Shown here: one piece after another, positions 25,390 through 35,141 of the stretch
Numbering within the stretch: position 1 is the stretch's first letter
Layout: each line of letters starts with the position of its first letter
NCBI RefSeq assembly: GCF_014197535.1
Contig: NZ_JACIFV010000002.1
Span: 186,001-250,000 of the forward strand
From: Rhizobium aethiopicum
Lineage (GTDB): Bacteria > Pseudomonadota > Alphaproteobacteria > Rhizobiales > Rhizobiaceae
Direction of reading: 5' to 3'
Length of the DNA stretch: 64,000 nt
Position numbers and translations under genes: made by a program
The notes under the pieces: model-generated
What the model was told of the DNA's origin: nothing
The model's database searches: none
The model's input: the letters and a program-made list of their open reading frames with translations, nothing else

Positions 25390-26328
25390 TCACCGCCCCA
25401 GCGGCGCGTATCGGCGAATCCCGGCACGATACCCGCGCATGTAGTAGTATTTCCAAATCGCCCAGAAACGCTTCTTCGACCGCGGCAGGAGATAGAGGAG
25501 GGCTGCTCGGAAAGCCCACTGTGCGCTTTCGATCCAGGTCGGCAATGGAACGCCGCTTATCCTCACGCCTTCCGGCACCTCATCAGGAAAGAGTGCCGGC
25601 ATGCCGTAGCCAAGCCGCTCGCCGCGTTTCTGCACCCAATTCTCGGTCACGCTCGACGCCGGGATCCAGTGGTGAACCACGGCTTCGGCGCATCGATAGG
25701 ATTTGGCTCCGCCCGCGGCCAGGCGGATGATGATTTCAGCATCCTCACCCATCGCGAACATCTTTCCCGGAAGAGGGCCGATGTCTTCTCGATAGCGTAC
25801 GCTCGTCCCCAGCAACTCTCGCCGAACGATCGTGTTCGGGCCCCAAACCTTTGTCGGATCGCACGGTCCGCTTTGTGTTTCATCGACGATCGCGAATGTC
25901 GATCCCATGGGAATCCAGTCGATAAAGCGGTCCTTCGGCTCCTCCTCCCAATCTGGAACGATTCTGCCGCCGAAGACGCCAAAGCTCGGATGGGCTGCGG
26001 CACAATCGACGATCGCTTTCAGCCAATTTGGTTCGGCGCGGATGTCGTCGTCGGTAAGGACAACGAGATCCCCCTTCACCCGATCCAAGGCCAGATTCAG
26101 CGCGCTGGACTTCCCCGGCTTGCGCTGCTGCAGGATGGTGATCGGAAGTTTTTCGCTATACGATTTCAGAAGGTCGAACGTATCGTCCTTGCTATTGTTG
26201 TCGACAGCGATCAATTCCCATCGATCATGGGGAAGCTCCTGGCTCACCAATGAATCCAAAGTATGGCGCAGCCGGCGGCTGGCGCCATTATAGGATGAAA
26301 AGAGCACGCTGACGAAAAGATCCGACAT
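25390..26328 (-). CDS. GT2 glycosyltransferase
   Basis: A 312-aa enzyme with FSSYNGASRRL, AVDNNSKDDTFDLL, KPGKSSALN and the metal site TDDDIRAEPNWL. Tightly placed 24 bases before the following GT2 gene. It belongs to the same minus-strand operon for the exopolysaccharide repeat unit. The sequence resembles rhizobial GT2 family enzymes in pss clusters, but I do not assign a letter. Confidence 0.85.
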   Translation of the reverse strand: MSDLFVSVLFSSYNGASRRLRHTLDSLVSQELPHDRWELIAVDNNSKDDTFDLLKSYSEKLPITILQQRKPGKSSALNLALDRVKGDLVVLTDDDIRAEPNWLKAIVDCAAAHPSFGVFGGRIVPDWEEEPKDRFIDWIPMGSTFAIVDETQSGPCDPTKVWGPNTIVRRELLGTSVRYREDIGPLPGKMFAMGEDAEIIIRLAAGGAKSYRCAEAVVHHWIPASSVTENWVQKRGERLGYGMPALFPDEVPEGVRISGVPLPTWIESAQWAFRAALLYLLPRSKKRFWAIWKYYYMRGYRAGIRRYAPLGR

Positions 26329-26409
26329 CAGTTACCAACCCTTTTGGTGAAGTCGAAAGAGAAAAGCCTCATGATTTGACTGCCTATGCCTATTGGACGG
26401 ATCGGTTTG

Positions 26410-27231
26410 CTATGCGGGATTCGACCGCGCCCCGCCGAAGAATTCGCGCCGGTAACCGCCGCCGAGAACCCTCAGCTTGCGAAAATTGCGCAACAACCGT
26501 CGCGGCTTCAGAAGTACGCCGCGATTGAGAAAATACTGCCGCATCAGGCTCGGCGCGCGGCTGTGCGATCCACCATGGGCGACCCGGTAGACTGCCCCCC
26601 GGAAGGGCAGTTTGGTCAGGGGCGCTCCGCGCTGGGCAAGAATGCCCGCAATGCGGACGTGGCTGCCCAGCATCGACTTGATCCAGCCGAGAGAGGCGTC
26701 TTCAAACCGCTGCGGCAGCTCATACAGATCGGCGCGAATGATCAGCGAGGTGCCGCAGAGATGGCTGAAGTCATCATGGCCGAGCAGAAAATTGCCGCCG
26801 TCGTCCCAGATGTAACCGTTGTCGATCGTCCATCCGTTGGCATCCCGGTTTTCCGATACATATTGCACGATCCGGGAGCTGACGAAATCGTCGTCATCGA
26901 CAATCATGAAAAAGCGGCTGTCGGCCGCGGCCAGCATGCCGCTCAGAACGCGCCGGCCTTTGTCTGCGCGGAAGGCATCGAGGAAGTCTTCCTTGCTGCC
27001 CTTTCCGAGTTCGTGCATGTCGTTCGGTGGAAACGTCACACGAACGGCGGAAAATTTCTCCGGCAGATCAGGCAGATCGGCCCCTTCGTTGGCTACGATG
27101 ATGCCGCGCCAATCGCCATTGGTCTGATTGGAAATGGAGGCCACGGTCTGGCTGAGATTTGCCTTCAGCTTGCTCCAATCGCGCGCGTTGTCCTGATGTC
27201 GGACCGGGATGATGAAGGTGACAAGTGGCAT
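26410..27231 (-). CDS. GT-A fold glycosyltransferase
   Basis: A 273-aa protein beginning MPLVTFIIPVRHQDNARDW, with a typical GT-A motif MIVDDDDFVS near residue 105. Its acceptor half differs from the neighbouring GT2 enzymes, so it is a more distant GT2-like family. C-terminus is basic (RRLLRNFRKLR), suggesting contact with the membrane. It lies 11 bases from the pyruvyltransferase gene, within the operon. Confidence 0.75.
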   Translation of the reverse strand: MPLVTFIIPVRHQDNARDWSKLKANLSQTVASISNQTNGDWRGIIVANEGADLPDLPEKFSAVRVTFPPNDMHELGKGSKEDFLDAFRADKGRRVLSGMLAAADSRFFMIVDDDDFVSSRIVQYVSENRDANGWTIDNGYIWDDGGNFLLGHDDFSHLCGTSLIIRADLYELPQRFEDASLGWIKSMLGSHVRIAGILAQRGAPLTKLPFRGAVYRVAHGGSHSRAPSLMRQYFLNRGVLLKPRRLLRNFRKLRVLGGGYRREFFGGARSNPA

Positions 27232-27242
27232 CGAATTCCCCC

Positions 27243-28274
27243 TTAAGCCCGCAGGCCCACAGCTTCTTTTTCAGCGACGCGCCCCTTGGCAGCCTGCTGA
27301 CGCGCCCACTCGATTCCGTCTTCGAGCGAGGTCGCTTTGTAGGAAAGGTCGGTTCCGCCGGAGAAGGCATTCATGAAGCGGCGGATCTTTCCATAGCTGT
27401 TGTCCAGCACCGCATGCGGACGGCCGAGCAGCAGCGAGCAGATATGGACGTGCAGGCGGTCGGTCACGATCGCGCGGGCGCGCGAAATCTGACTGATGCC
27501 ACGCTCGAAGCGGTTATGAGCCGCAGCGTCCAACCTGCGCAAGGCAACCTCGCTCGGCTTCAATGCGAGATAAGCGGAGGCTACGCCCAACTTCTTGGCG
27601 ATGTCCACCTTCCGCTTCGATTCCGTAATCCAGTCTTCCACAGGAATATCGGAAGGAATCTTGCGATCACCGCCGCCGACGCGTTCCGCATCCTCCCGCA
27701 ACATGGCGAGGACGGGAATCTGCGTCGCCCTTTCCGGCAGCGGGCCGATGGCGAAAGCCATATCCGGGCACAGCCGCACGGTGCAGTCGAAGTGCTTCTC
27801 GGAAAACTCCTTCGATTCTTCATCGCGCACCAGCAGTACGAAATTCTTGTGGCGTCCGATGGCCTTTTTGGACTGCTCGATGCGCTCGGGCGAACTGTAG
27901 TGGATCGATTGCGGGAACTGGATGATCTGCCGATCCGGGAAGCGTTCCATGATCATTTCGCGGAAGTCCTGGTGGGCGACCCAGATATCGCCGAAATTGC
28001 CGCCGCCGTGAATGAAGATCGGACCGGTCGGCACACGTCGTTTCAGCTCGTCGGCGGAGAAGTCGTAGAGCCTGGAAACATAGTCCGGGCGCTTGCCGAA
28101 GCGATCCCTGAGATAGGCCATCTCTCCCAGCCAGATCGCCGAGTCGCCGCAATTGCGGATGTCGGGAAAGTCGAGAATCGCAAGCGGTTCATCGCGCGAG
28201 ACATAGTCCTTCAGGCAATCATGGATCATGCCGTTGAGTTTTGCGATCAGCTCCGGTCTGGATTGGCTGGTCAT
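27243..28274 (-). CDS. Polysaccharide pyruvyltransferase
   Basis: A 343-aa protein of the WcaK/CsaB/ExoV pyruvyltransferase family, which transfers pyruvate from phosphoenolpyruvate to form a ketal on a sugar. Key features are DSAIWLGE near the N-terminus, IHGGGNFGDIW, LLVRDEES, CPDMAFAIG, and the C-terminal RLHVHICSLLLGRPHAVLDNSYGKI (Arg-Leu-His). Pyruvate adds negative charge to exopolysaccharide. The operon has a second member at 29955-30857, so the product may carry two ketals, as R. leguminosarum exopolysaccharide does. Confidence 0.88.
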   Translation of the reverse strand: MTSQSRPELIAKLNGMIHDCLKDYVSRDEPLAILDFPDIRNCGDSAIWLGEMAYLRDRFGKRPDYVSRLYDFSADELKRRVPTGPIFIHGGGNFGDIWVAHQDFREMIMERFPDRQIIQFPQSIHYSSPERIEQSKKAIGRHKNFVLLVRDEESKEFSEKHFDCTVRLCPDMAFAIGPLPERATQIPVLAMLREDAERVGGGDRKIPSDIPVEDWITESKRKVDIAKKLGVASAYLALKPSEVALRRLDAAAHNRFERGISQISRARAIVTDRLHVHICSLLLGRPHAVLDNSYGKIRRFMNAFSGGTDLSYKATSLEDGIEWARQQAAKGRVAEKEAVGLRA

Positions 28275-28304
28275 TCTGCCTCTCTTGTTGATGTTCGTTT
28301 AACT

Positions 28305-29807
28305 TCAGGCCGATTTGGGTACGGCAATACGTTTTGCTTTTGACAGGAACTTGACAACGATACGCTGAACTTCAGTTTCCGGGCCATTTGGCTTCTTCAT
28401 CGCCACCCAGAGAACAAAGCTCGACCCGGCGTAGATGATGCCGCCCGTGGTGACGAGGAAGGCGAGATAGAGCGCCAGATGCAGCTTGTCTGTAGGCATG
28501 CTCAGAATGTGCGACAATCCCCAGACGCCGGCGGCCATCAAGACGACGCTGGCAAGCGCGCGGAAGTTGGCCGCGAGCTGCTGGAAGAACGGCAGATTGA
28601 TCAAGCGCTTGACGAGAAGCATGTTGACCACGGTGGAAATCAGGCCGGTCAACACCCGGGCATAAACGACACCCGGAAGCCCGGCCATCATCAGGCCGGC
28701 GATGATGATGGGAATGCGGACCACCAGCATCTGCGTGTCGCGGATGAACAGCATCTTCGTATGGCCCTTCGCCATGCCGAGCGGTTGGACGAGCGAGCCG
28801 AGCGTCTGCAGGGCAAAGACCGATGCGAGCGCCTGGACGATGAAGATGGCGGGAATCCACTTCTCTCCCAAGGCAAGCCGCATCATCGGCTCGGCCACCA
28901 CGGCCATGCCGATGCCCGCCGGGAGCGCCACAGCGGCCAGCAGCGCCTGTGCGCGCTGATAGGCTGCGATCAGCCGGACCGGATCGTTGCGGACCTTCGA
29001 GAAGCCTGGGTAGATCGTCTGATTCAACGGCGCCGTGGCCTCGCGCGTCGGCAGCGTCGAAAGGGTGTTGCCGACGGTGTAGTGGCCGAGCTGCGTGGCG
29101 CCGAGCAACTTTCCGATCAGCAGATATTCGATCCGCCAATTCAGCGTGTTGACGATCTGTCCGGCCGTCAGCCACACCGAGAACGAAAACAATTCGCGTG
29201 CGTGCCGAAAGGTGATGCGCGGCCAGAATGGCAGGACGGTGTAGGAAACGATGATATTGGTCACCTGATAGGCGAGGGTGCCGATCACGAGGGCCCAGTA
29301 ACTCTGATAGATGGCCGCAATCGCCACCGTCACGATGAAGCCGACCAGCTTTTGCGAGACGTTGAGGACGAATTCCTGCCAGAAGATCAGATCGCGCTGG
29401 AGCATGACACGGCGTGGATTGGCAAGACCGCTCAAGAGCAGGCTGAAACTCAAGGCAAGCATGACGCTCGTCAGCCGCGGCTCATCATAAAATTCGGCGA
29501 TCGGATAGGACGCGGCGGCAAACAGCAGCGCCAATATCGCGCTTCTCGTCACGCTCAAGGTCCAGACCGCGCTGAAGTGCGTTTCGCTGGGCGACTCGTG
29601 GCGGATAAGCGCCTGATTGAGCGAGAGTTCGGTGACCGAACTCAGAATGACCTGGATCGTCGTTGCAATGGCGACGAGACCGAAGTCAGCCGGCACCAGG
29701 TACCAGGCGAGTACGAAGGTGCTGAGCGCCGAGAGTCCGTTGACGATGGCGCGGGACAAACTCAGCCACATGCTGCCTTGAATCAGCCGGTCGGTAACAC
29801 TGCTCAT
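28305..29807 (-). CDS. pssL: Wzx-type exopolysaccharide flippase
   Basis: A 500-aa MOP-superfamily inner-membrane protein with about 12-14 helices, beginning MSSVTDRLIQGSMWL and containing the WYLVPADFGLVAIA and NPRRVMLQRDL segments common in rhizobial Wzx proteins. It flips the lipid-linked repeat unit for polymerisation. In R. leguminosarum the Wzx-like protein of this cluster is PssL. ATG 29807 is the favoured start; the frame is also open from 29864, adding 19 non-hydrophobic residues. It sits between the two pyruvyltransferase genes. Confidence 0.87.
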   Translation of the reverse strand: MSSVTDRLIQGSMWLSLSRAIVNGLSALSTFVLAWYLVPADFGLVAIATTIQVILSSVTELSLNQALIRHESPSETHFSAVWTLSVTRSAILALLFAAASYPIAEFYDEPRLTSVMLALSFSLLLSGLANPRRVMLQRDLIFWQEFVLNVSQKLVGFIVTVAIAAIYQSYWALVIGTLAYQVTNIIVSYTVLPFWPRITFRHARELFSFSVWLTAGQIVNTLNWRIEYLLIGKLLGATQLGHYTVGNTLSTLPTREATAPLNQTIYPGFSKVRNDPVRLIAAYQRAQALLAAVALPAGIGMAVVAEPMMRLALGEKWIPAIFIVQALASVFALQTLGSLVQPLGMAKGHTKMLFIRDTQMLVVRIPIIIAGLMMAGLPGVVYARVLTGLISTVVNMLLVKRLINLPFFQQLAANFRALASVVLMAAGVWGLSHILSMPTDKLHLALYLAFLVTTGGIIYAGSSFVLWVAMKKPNGPETEVQRIVVKFLSKAKRIAVPKSA

Positions 29808-29954
29808 GGGCGAACGGCTCCCGAGGTCGATGACGTTGACCATTTCATCGGGCTGCAGGCCCATCCGGAGTGCTTCTTGCCCTTGCGGAAGCGGAGAGTA
29901 TTGGCGGAATTAGAAAGCATCATGCCTTATTGCCTCGTCACGGAGTCTGCGACA

Positions 29955-30857
29955 TCAAAGGGCGCTGGCCGTCTTCGTGGAAAAATCCTGCTTCAGCCGA
30001 TCCAGCTCGACCAGCATTTTCTCGTGGGCTCTTACGATAGCCTCGTCGGAGCTGAGCTGTCCCGGCTTCTCAGCCACCCGCTGCAACGTCTTGACGGTCG
30101 AGCCGAAGACATAGTTGCCGGTCAGTTGCCGGATGCGGCGGTGGCGGAACGTGATGTTCTTCAACAGATATGTGTTTTTCCGCACCAAAGATGCGCCTGC
30201 TTCGACGAGGTTCGACGGGCCGATCGGATCGAAATCGATCTCCAGATCGAGCGCACTCGCCCAGTCATGCCACTTGGCGCGATTGCCCGGCGCGATCGGC
30301 CGGATCGCCCGCCACGGAACGCGCAGCGCATCTGAGATAATGCAGCCATGCATCGCTTCGGAGACGACCTTCTGCGATGCGCTGAGTTCGGTCAGAACCG
30401 TTTCCACCGACCAGCGGGGATCGATATAATGGATGCCGGCGAGGTCGCAGACCTTGTCCCAGCTGCCGTACATGGCGCTTTCGTAGTGCGGCATAAAGGA
30501 GACGGGGTAGCGCTTCTCAACGCTCTTCGCATCCCAGCAGCTGCGCGTCAGGATGCCCGAATCGCCGATGGCGTAGCTCGGATCGATGCCGAGGACCTCG
30601 GCGGTCTTTTTTCCGCGCACGAAGTAGAAGGTCCAGTTGCCGTCGACCTTCGGCGCGTTGGTGTAGCCGCCATAGCCCGAGCCGAAGACGATCTTCTGTA
30701 TGTTCGGGTCGAAATTATCGTAGAGGATCGAACCGATGCCGAGAAAGAGCTGGCTCTCGTCGTCATTGAAGAAGCCGGGCAGCAGACGTTCCCAGAGCCA
30801 ATGGTTCAGTTCGTCGCCGAAATTCTCGTGTTTCCCGCGATAGGCAAACATCTTCAT
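29955..30857 (-). CDS. Polysaccharide pyruvyltransferase, ExoV-like
   Basis: A 300-aa enzyme with [35 protein letters not shown], the acceptor/PEP region [12 protein letters not shown] and a C-terminal [21 protein letters not shown]. It resembles ExoV of succinoglycan synthesis, shorter than the other pyruvyltransferase here. ATG 30857 has GGAGAAG before it and overlaps the acyltransferase stop by four bases. The longer frame to 31037 is just overlap. Confidence 0.85.
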   Translation of the reverse strand: MKMFAYRGKHENFGDELNHWLWERLLPGFFNDDESQLFLGIGSILYDNFDPNIQKIVFGSGYGGYTNAPKVDGNWTFYFVRGKKTAEVLGIDPSYAIGDSGILTRSCWDAKSVEKRYPVSFMPHYESAMYGSWDKVCDLAGIHYIDPRWSVETVLTELSASQKVVSEAMHGCIISDALRVPWRAIRPIAPGNRAKWHDWASALDLEIDFDPIGPSNLVEAGASLVRKNTYLLKNITFRHRRIRQLTGNYVFGSTVKTLQRVAEKPGQLSSDEAIVRAHEKMLVELDRLKQDFSTKTASAL

Positions 30858-31360
30858 CGTGCTTCTCCAGTCGGCAAGTGCGTCACGATCTGCGTGACCG
30901 TTTCGTCCTCGCGGGCCATGCGTCCGTAACGCGAAATGATCTTGATGTCGCTGCGGATTATCTTGGCCGGGTTGCCGGCCACGAGCGAGCGCGGCGGCAC
31001 GCTCTTGGTCACCACCGAGCCGGAGCCGATGACGCATTCGTCGCCGATCTCCACGCCGGGCAGGATGATGCTGCGGGCGCCGATGAAGCAGCGTTTGCCG
31101 ATCCTCGTGTGAAGGTAGAGCCCGCGTGTGAGGTCGTGGGTCAGGATGGCGGCTTCAAAGGCGACGTAGGTTTCGGCGCCGATATGCAGTCCCTTCGGGT
31201 TGGTCTTGTCGAAGCGCACGCTCAGCGAAAAACTGGCAGTGGGATCGATGTCCATACCCCAGAATTTCGTATAATAGAGCCACTTGGCCTTAACGATCCC
31301 GTTCCGCAGCGGCCGAAATACGTTCAGTCCCCACTTCGGCTTCTTTCCTGTCTGCACCAT
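30854..31360 (-). CDS. Hexapeptide-repeat (left-handed beta-helix) acyltransferase
   Basis: A 168-aa acetyltransferase of the WbbJ/NodL class. It starts [18 protein letters not shown] and shows hexapeptide repeats including [21 protein letters not shown] and the closing [26 protein letters not shown]. Transfers an acyl group from acyl-CoA to a sugar hydroxyl in the cytoplasm. ATG 31360 shares a base with the stop of the GT4 gene (TGATG), and its own stop overlaps the next ATG by four bases, so three genes are translationally coupled. It is a counterpart of the pss acetyltransferases of R. leguminosarum (possibly PssR). Confidence 0.87.
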   Translation of the reverse strand: MVQTGKKPKWGLNVFRPLRNGIVKAKWLYYTKFWGMDIDPTASFSLSVRFDKTNPKGLHIGAETYVAFEAAILTHDLTRGLYLHTRIGKRCFIGARSIILPGVEIGDECVIGSGSVVTKSVPPRSLVAGNPAKIIRSDIKIISRYGRMAREDETVTQIVTHLPTGEAR

Positions 31361-32511
31361 CAAGTCCGACCCCGGCTGGAAAATTGGTCTAGTACGGAAC
31401 TGTAATAGTCCTCTAGCATCCCCGTTTGACGACGTATGTCGAAGCGCTCGGCCACCAGAAGCGGTGCCCGCGCGCTGAAGGCTGTCCACAGGGCCTGGTC
31501 GTTGAGCAGCCTTCCGACCGCTTCCGCCATGCCCGCGACATCCCGCTCCTCCACGAGATAACCAGTTTTCCCCTCTTCGATCGCTTCGCCCACGCCTCCC
31601 GAGCGGAATGCGACTACCGGAGTGCCGACGGCTTCGGCCTCCAGATTGGCGAGGCCGAAGGCTTCCGCGTGACCATTGTCGAGCGTCACGCTGCCGTGAA
31701 GATAGAGTTCCGCACTGGCGAGCAGATCCCTTATCTCCGTCTGCGACAGATTTTCATGGATCGTGACGCTTGGCAAGGAACGGCGCGCCAAGGCTTCGAT
31801 TTCCTCCTTCAATGGTCCCTGTCCGACCATGACGAATTCAACCGGGGTGCCGGCGGCCGCCACGCGTGAAAGCGCGTCGATCATGAAGCGGTGGCCCTTA
31901 TAGTCGACGAAACGGGCAATGGAAACCACCAGCCCCTTTTTTCGTGGACGCGGCTCCATTTTGAAGAGATCGAGATCGATGCCGATGTGATGGCGAAAGA
32001 CGCGGTCGGCGCGGAAGCCGAGCGCCAGCAACCGCTCTCGGATGAAATCGGAAACGGCGATGTTCCAGCTGTTCCAGCCTGCCATCTCGCTCCGGCCCTT
32101 GGCGAAGAAACGCACCTGATTGAAGCCGCCCGGTTTTTTCGGATCGCCACGATAGGTGGCGTCGAAGCCATGAAACGTCGTGACGAGCGGCTTGCCGGCG
32201 GCGCGCGCGAGCGGACCGATGACATAGCCGTTCTTGCCGAAATGGGCATGGACAAGATCGGCTTGGCTGATCGCGGGAAAGAGAAAAGGCAGGCCGACCT
32301 GCGGGATTTTCAGAAGTAGCTCACCGGCCCGCGCAACGGGAGACCGACGAATGTCATGAACCGGGACAGTCGATTTTTTTGTATGGGCGGAAGAGATTCG
32401 CGAACCGGCAAGAATTTCAGCTTCGAAGGAGCGAAACGCCACCGCCTGGTTGAGAACAAATGCCTGGCTGGCAGGCAGAAATTTTTCCACGTAAATAACG
32501 GCTTTTCTCAT
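31360..32511 (-). CDS. GT4 glycosyltransferase
   Basis: A 383-aa GT-B enzyme of family 4. The donor-binding C-terminal half has VVSIARFVDYKGHRFMIDAL, VMVGQGPLKEEIE and the E-x7-E site EAFGLANLEAEAVGTPVVAF. The N-terminal half has the acceptor segment LVHAHFGKNG and TTFHGFDA. Only GT-B enzyme of this operon besides PssDE. It uses a retaining mechanism, so it makes an alpha linkage with common donors. Coupled by one base to the acyltransferase gene. Confidence 0.88.
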   Translation of the reverse strand: MRKAVIYVEKFLPASQAFVLNQAVAFRSFEAEILAGSRISSAHTKKSTVPVHDIRRSPVARAGELLLKIPQVGLPFLFPAISQADLVHAHFGKNGYVIGPLARAAGKPLVTTFHGFDATYRGDPKKPGGFNQVRFFAKGRSEMAGWNSWNIAVSDFIRERLLALGFRADRVFRHHIGIDLDLFKMEPRPRKKGLVVSIARFVDYKGHRFMIDALSRVAAAGTPVEFVMVGQGPLKEEIEALARRSLPSVTIHENLSQTEIRDLLASAELYLHGSVTLDNGHAEAFGLANLEAEAVGTPVVAFRSGGVGEAIEEGKTGYLVEERDVAGMAEAVGRLLNDQALWTAFSARAPLLVAERFDIRRQTGMLEDYYSSVLDQFSSRGRT

Positions 32512-32542
32512 GAATCTGTTCGCGTCTCCACTGTCTTGGCGA

Positions 32543-33616
32543 TCACATTGCCTTTATTGCCCGCTTGATGCCGTCAATCGAACTTCTCGGATCGTTGTTT
32601 TCGTCGTAAAGATTAACGCGCTTCGTGCATGCCGCGCCGGGGTTGGTGTCCTTCTCGTCAAGCCCGCCATATTTCTCCGACATGCCCCAAACGGTGGCGC
32701 CTTTCAAGTCACCACGCTCGGCTGCGATGGTGATCACGTCACCGAAAATCTCGGCATAGGAGACCGGTGCGGAGCCTTTGTCGCGGTTGAGGAAGTGGCA
32801 GGACGCATCGAGTTCGGTGATAAAAACCCCGACACCCATATCCTTCAGCGTTGCACAGAATCGGCCCATGCCCTCCGGATCGATCCGATCAAGACCGGGG
32901 CGGAAATGCGATTGCAGCCCGACGGCGCAGATCGGCGTCTTTCTGGCGACGAGATCCTCGACAATCTTCAGGATGCGTGCACGCTTCTGTTCGAACACGT
33001 CGGATTTTTTCTCCAGGTGCGTCTCGTTGAGAACCAGCATCGCGTCGGGATTGGCCTCGTGTGCCATGTCGAAGCTCATGCGGATATAGTCGTCGCCAAG
33101 AAGGCGTCGGAAAACGCAGTTCCGCAGATCCGGCACATCATATTCCAACGGCTCGTTCACCACATCCCACGCATCGATCGACTCCTTATAGCGACCGACA
33201 ACCTGTTTTATATGACGGTTCATCGCCGCCCGAATGGTCGCAGCATCGGTGATGGCGGACACCCAGTCGGGCGTGCGATACCAGACAAGCGTGTGTCCAT
33301 AAACCCTCATGTTGTTTTTGCGTGCAAACGCAACGATTTGATCGGCAGGGCCGAAGGAAAAGACGCCTGGCCTTTTTTCCGTTGCATTCCACTTCAGCTG
33401 GTTTCGCGGCGTTATCGAATTGACGTTGTCGATGTATATCTGCGACGCAATCGGATTGCCGACATCCTCCGGATCGATCGCCGAACCGAATCGAAACGAT
33501 TTTCTGTCGGCAAGGGCGCGCAGCCCCGCGGACGGCGGCACCTGCGCCAAAGCCTGACCGGCGCGGGCAGATAACAGGGCGAGCGGAACGGAGGCGAGGA
33601 AACGTCTTCTATTCAT
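32543..33616 (-). CDS. Exported GH10 endo-beta-glycanase (xylanase family)
   Basis: A 357-aa glycoside hydrolase. The N-terminus MNRRRFLAS is a twin-arginine signal. The GH10 active site is complete: acid/base Glu155 in WDVVNEP and nucleophile Glu269 in VFITELDAS, with HTLVWY and KWNATEKRPG before them. As first gene of the glycan operon it probably trims the polymer made there in the periplasm, a job done by ExoK-like enzymes for succinoglycan. GH10 is normally a beta-1,4-xylanase, so xylose-like or glucuronic-acid-containing polymer is suggested; the substrate is inferred. ATG 33616 is used rather than 33628 to keep the signal intact. Confidence 0.88.
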   Translation of the reverse strand: MNRRRFLASVPLALLSARAGQALAQVPPSAGLRALADRKSFRFGSAIDPEDVGNPIASQIYIDNVNSITPRNQLKWNATEKRPGVFSFGPADQIVAFARKNNMRVYGHTLVWYRTPDWVSAITDAATIRAAMNRHIKQVVGRYKESIDAWDVVNEPLEYDVPDLRNCVFRRLLGDDYIRMSFDMAHEANPDAMLVLNETHLEKKSDVFEQKRARILKIVEDLVARKTPICAVGLQSHFRPGLDRIDPEGMGRFCATLKDMGVGVFITELDASCHFLNRDKGSAPVSYAEIFGDVITIAAERGDLKGATVWGMSEKYGGLDEKDTNPGAACTKRVNLYDENNDPRSSIDGIKRAIKAM

Positions 33617-33809
33617 TCTTTCTCTCACTGTTGGCTGTGTTTAACGTCTTCGGCGGAATCGAAGGGCCAAGCTTGCGGATTACGATCCATCGCGGCTTCG
33701 ATCTTAATTAATACATCGGTACGTATTTTCGGCGGCGTGGATAGCGACGGCAATTGTTAGACTTTTCTGCGTAATCCAAGATATTAAACCGCTGCGGAGG
33801 GAGCTCGTT

Positions 33810-34163
33810 ATGGAAGATTGGTTTAACTATCTGATGAGCTATGCCGCTTTTTTTATGGCGACCGTTCGCAGCGGCGTATCCCTTTTTGATGATCGGCAGT
33901 TCGCGGCGTTTGCTCTCGGCGTTGTCGGCATCATTCTCATCCTGTTCGGCGCGCTCGTCAGAACCTCGTTGCTATTGCGTCGATCGGCACGCGTCGTTCG
34001 CTCGCTCAACGACGAACTTGCGCAGGCTACTCAGGATCTCAATGTAGAGCGTCTCTGGCGTCTGGCCGACGGTGAAGGGGCCGAACGGCCAGGTCCAGAC
34101 AGCTTGACGGAGCTTTACAGGGTCCTGTCCCGGCATCACGGTGATGCAGGTCGCATCGCCTGA
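33810..34163 (+). CDS. Small membrane protein of unknown function
   Basis: A 117-aa protein with one or two membrane helices (about 7-22 and 32-52), then a basic, coiled-coil-like segment (RRSARVVRSLNDELAQATQDLN) in the cytoplasm. ATG 33810 has a strong GGAGGG site at 33798-33803. It diverges from the GH10 operon and ends just before the convergent unknown gene. No family recognised. Confidence 0.6.
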   Translation: MEDWFNYLMSYAAFFMATVRSGVSLFDDRQFAAFALGVVGIILILFGALVRTSLLLRRSARVVRSLNDELAQATQDLNVERLWRLADGEGAERPGPDSLTELYRVLSRHHGDAGRIA

Positions 34164-34181
34164 AGTGCGCCGCATGCGGTT

Positions 34182-35141
34182 CTAATTGTGATTTACTGCC
34201 GGCGGCTCTTGATGGGGAAGTTCCGGCTGCGTGCGGTTGGCCGCAATTGCGGGCTCCGGCGCGGGAAGCCATGTTCTGCCGGAAAAGTAATTCCTCGCCC
34301 TTTTCTGGGGGCCCGACGTTGCCTCCAGCGTGAGGGTAAAATTGTATCGCTGCGGATTGAGCACTTCGTGGGTGAAGGCGATATTGGCTCCGAAGCCGTC
34401 TTCCTTGACATCCTTCAGGTTTTTTATCGCATTCAGGGTCTCATGAAAATCGAGCCATTGCGGTTGAAGCAGCATGGTTTCGAAAACTCGCAGGATAGCC
34501 GGATCGAGCTGGCCATTCTGATCCGTTCCGGGATTGACGATCTTCACGCGCATGCTGCTGATCGTGCCAGCGGCATCGCCACGAACAATGACGAAGATGG
34601 AATTCGCAAGCTGATCCTTTTCACGCTTGGCGCTGTGCTCGTAAAAGCATTCGAACGTGTCGGCGTTGAAGCTGGCCGCCGCCCATTCGCTGGTCTGAAC
34701 GCCCGCCTGGCGCAGCGCCGCGCACATTGCAGGCCCGGATATGCGCCATGTGCGCAGAAAGGCCGACGCGGTCTGTGCCACGGGCGCTTCGGTGGCATGC
34801 AGGGGAAGCTTGTAGACCGCCGGCGGCGCCGGTCTGGGAAGGGCTTTGGGCGGCGGCGGCTTAACCTCAGGGGGGAAAAGGTCGAAGCCGAAATAATGGC
34901 CAACCGCCTTTAAATGTTTCATGTCGTTGGACAGAAGCACCGTTCCGATGACCAGCGAGAGGGAAATCGTCAGCAACAACCAGAAGATCACGGGAATCCG
35001 CGGTTTTCCTGCCGGCTGTTTCGCATATGCGGGGGGCGAATTATCGGGCAAGCTTGTCTTCTCCGGCACGCGAGAAGGGTTTCGTTGGTCTGTCTGGAGT
35101 ATACATGATCCGGTTAAATATCCTTGGCTTCGTGTCTGCAA
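34182..35141 (-). CDS. Membrane-anchored periplasmic protein of unknown function
   Basis: Up to 319 aa. A basic N-terminus, one membrane helix (IPVIFWLLLTISLSLVIGTVLL), a Pro-rich linker (PPEVKPPPPKALPRPAPP) and a periplasmic globular domain with two Cys (MCAALR and FECFYE). It resembles small rhizobial DUF6030-type proteins found near exopolysaccharide genes, but I am not certain. Start uncertain: TTG 35141 has AAGGG upstream; GTG 35069 would still keep the helix. Confidence 0.65.
   Translation of the reverse strand: MQTRSQGYLTGSCILQTDQRNPSRVPEKTSLPDNSPPAYAKQPAGKPRIPVIFWLLLTISLSLVIGTVLLSNDMKHLKAVGHYFGFDLFPPEVKPPPPKALPRPAPPAVYKLPLHATEAPVAQTASAFLRTWRISGPAMCAALRQAGVQTSEWAAASFNADTFECFYEHSAKREKDQLANSIFVIVRGDAAGTISSMRVKIVNPGTDQNGQLDPAILRVFETMLLQPQWLDFHETLNAIKNLKDVKEDGFGANIAFTHEVLNPQRYNFTLTLEATSGPQKRARNYFSGRTWLPAPEPAIAANRTQPELPHQEPPAVNHN

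Noticed and set aside
28479-30335. Plus-strand frame of 618 codons opposite the Wzx gene
   Set aside because: Shadow frame, Arg/Asp/His-rich and without motifs, while the minus strand encodes a standard flippase.
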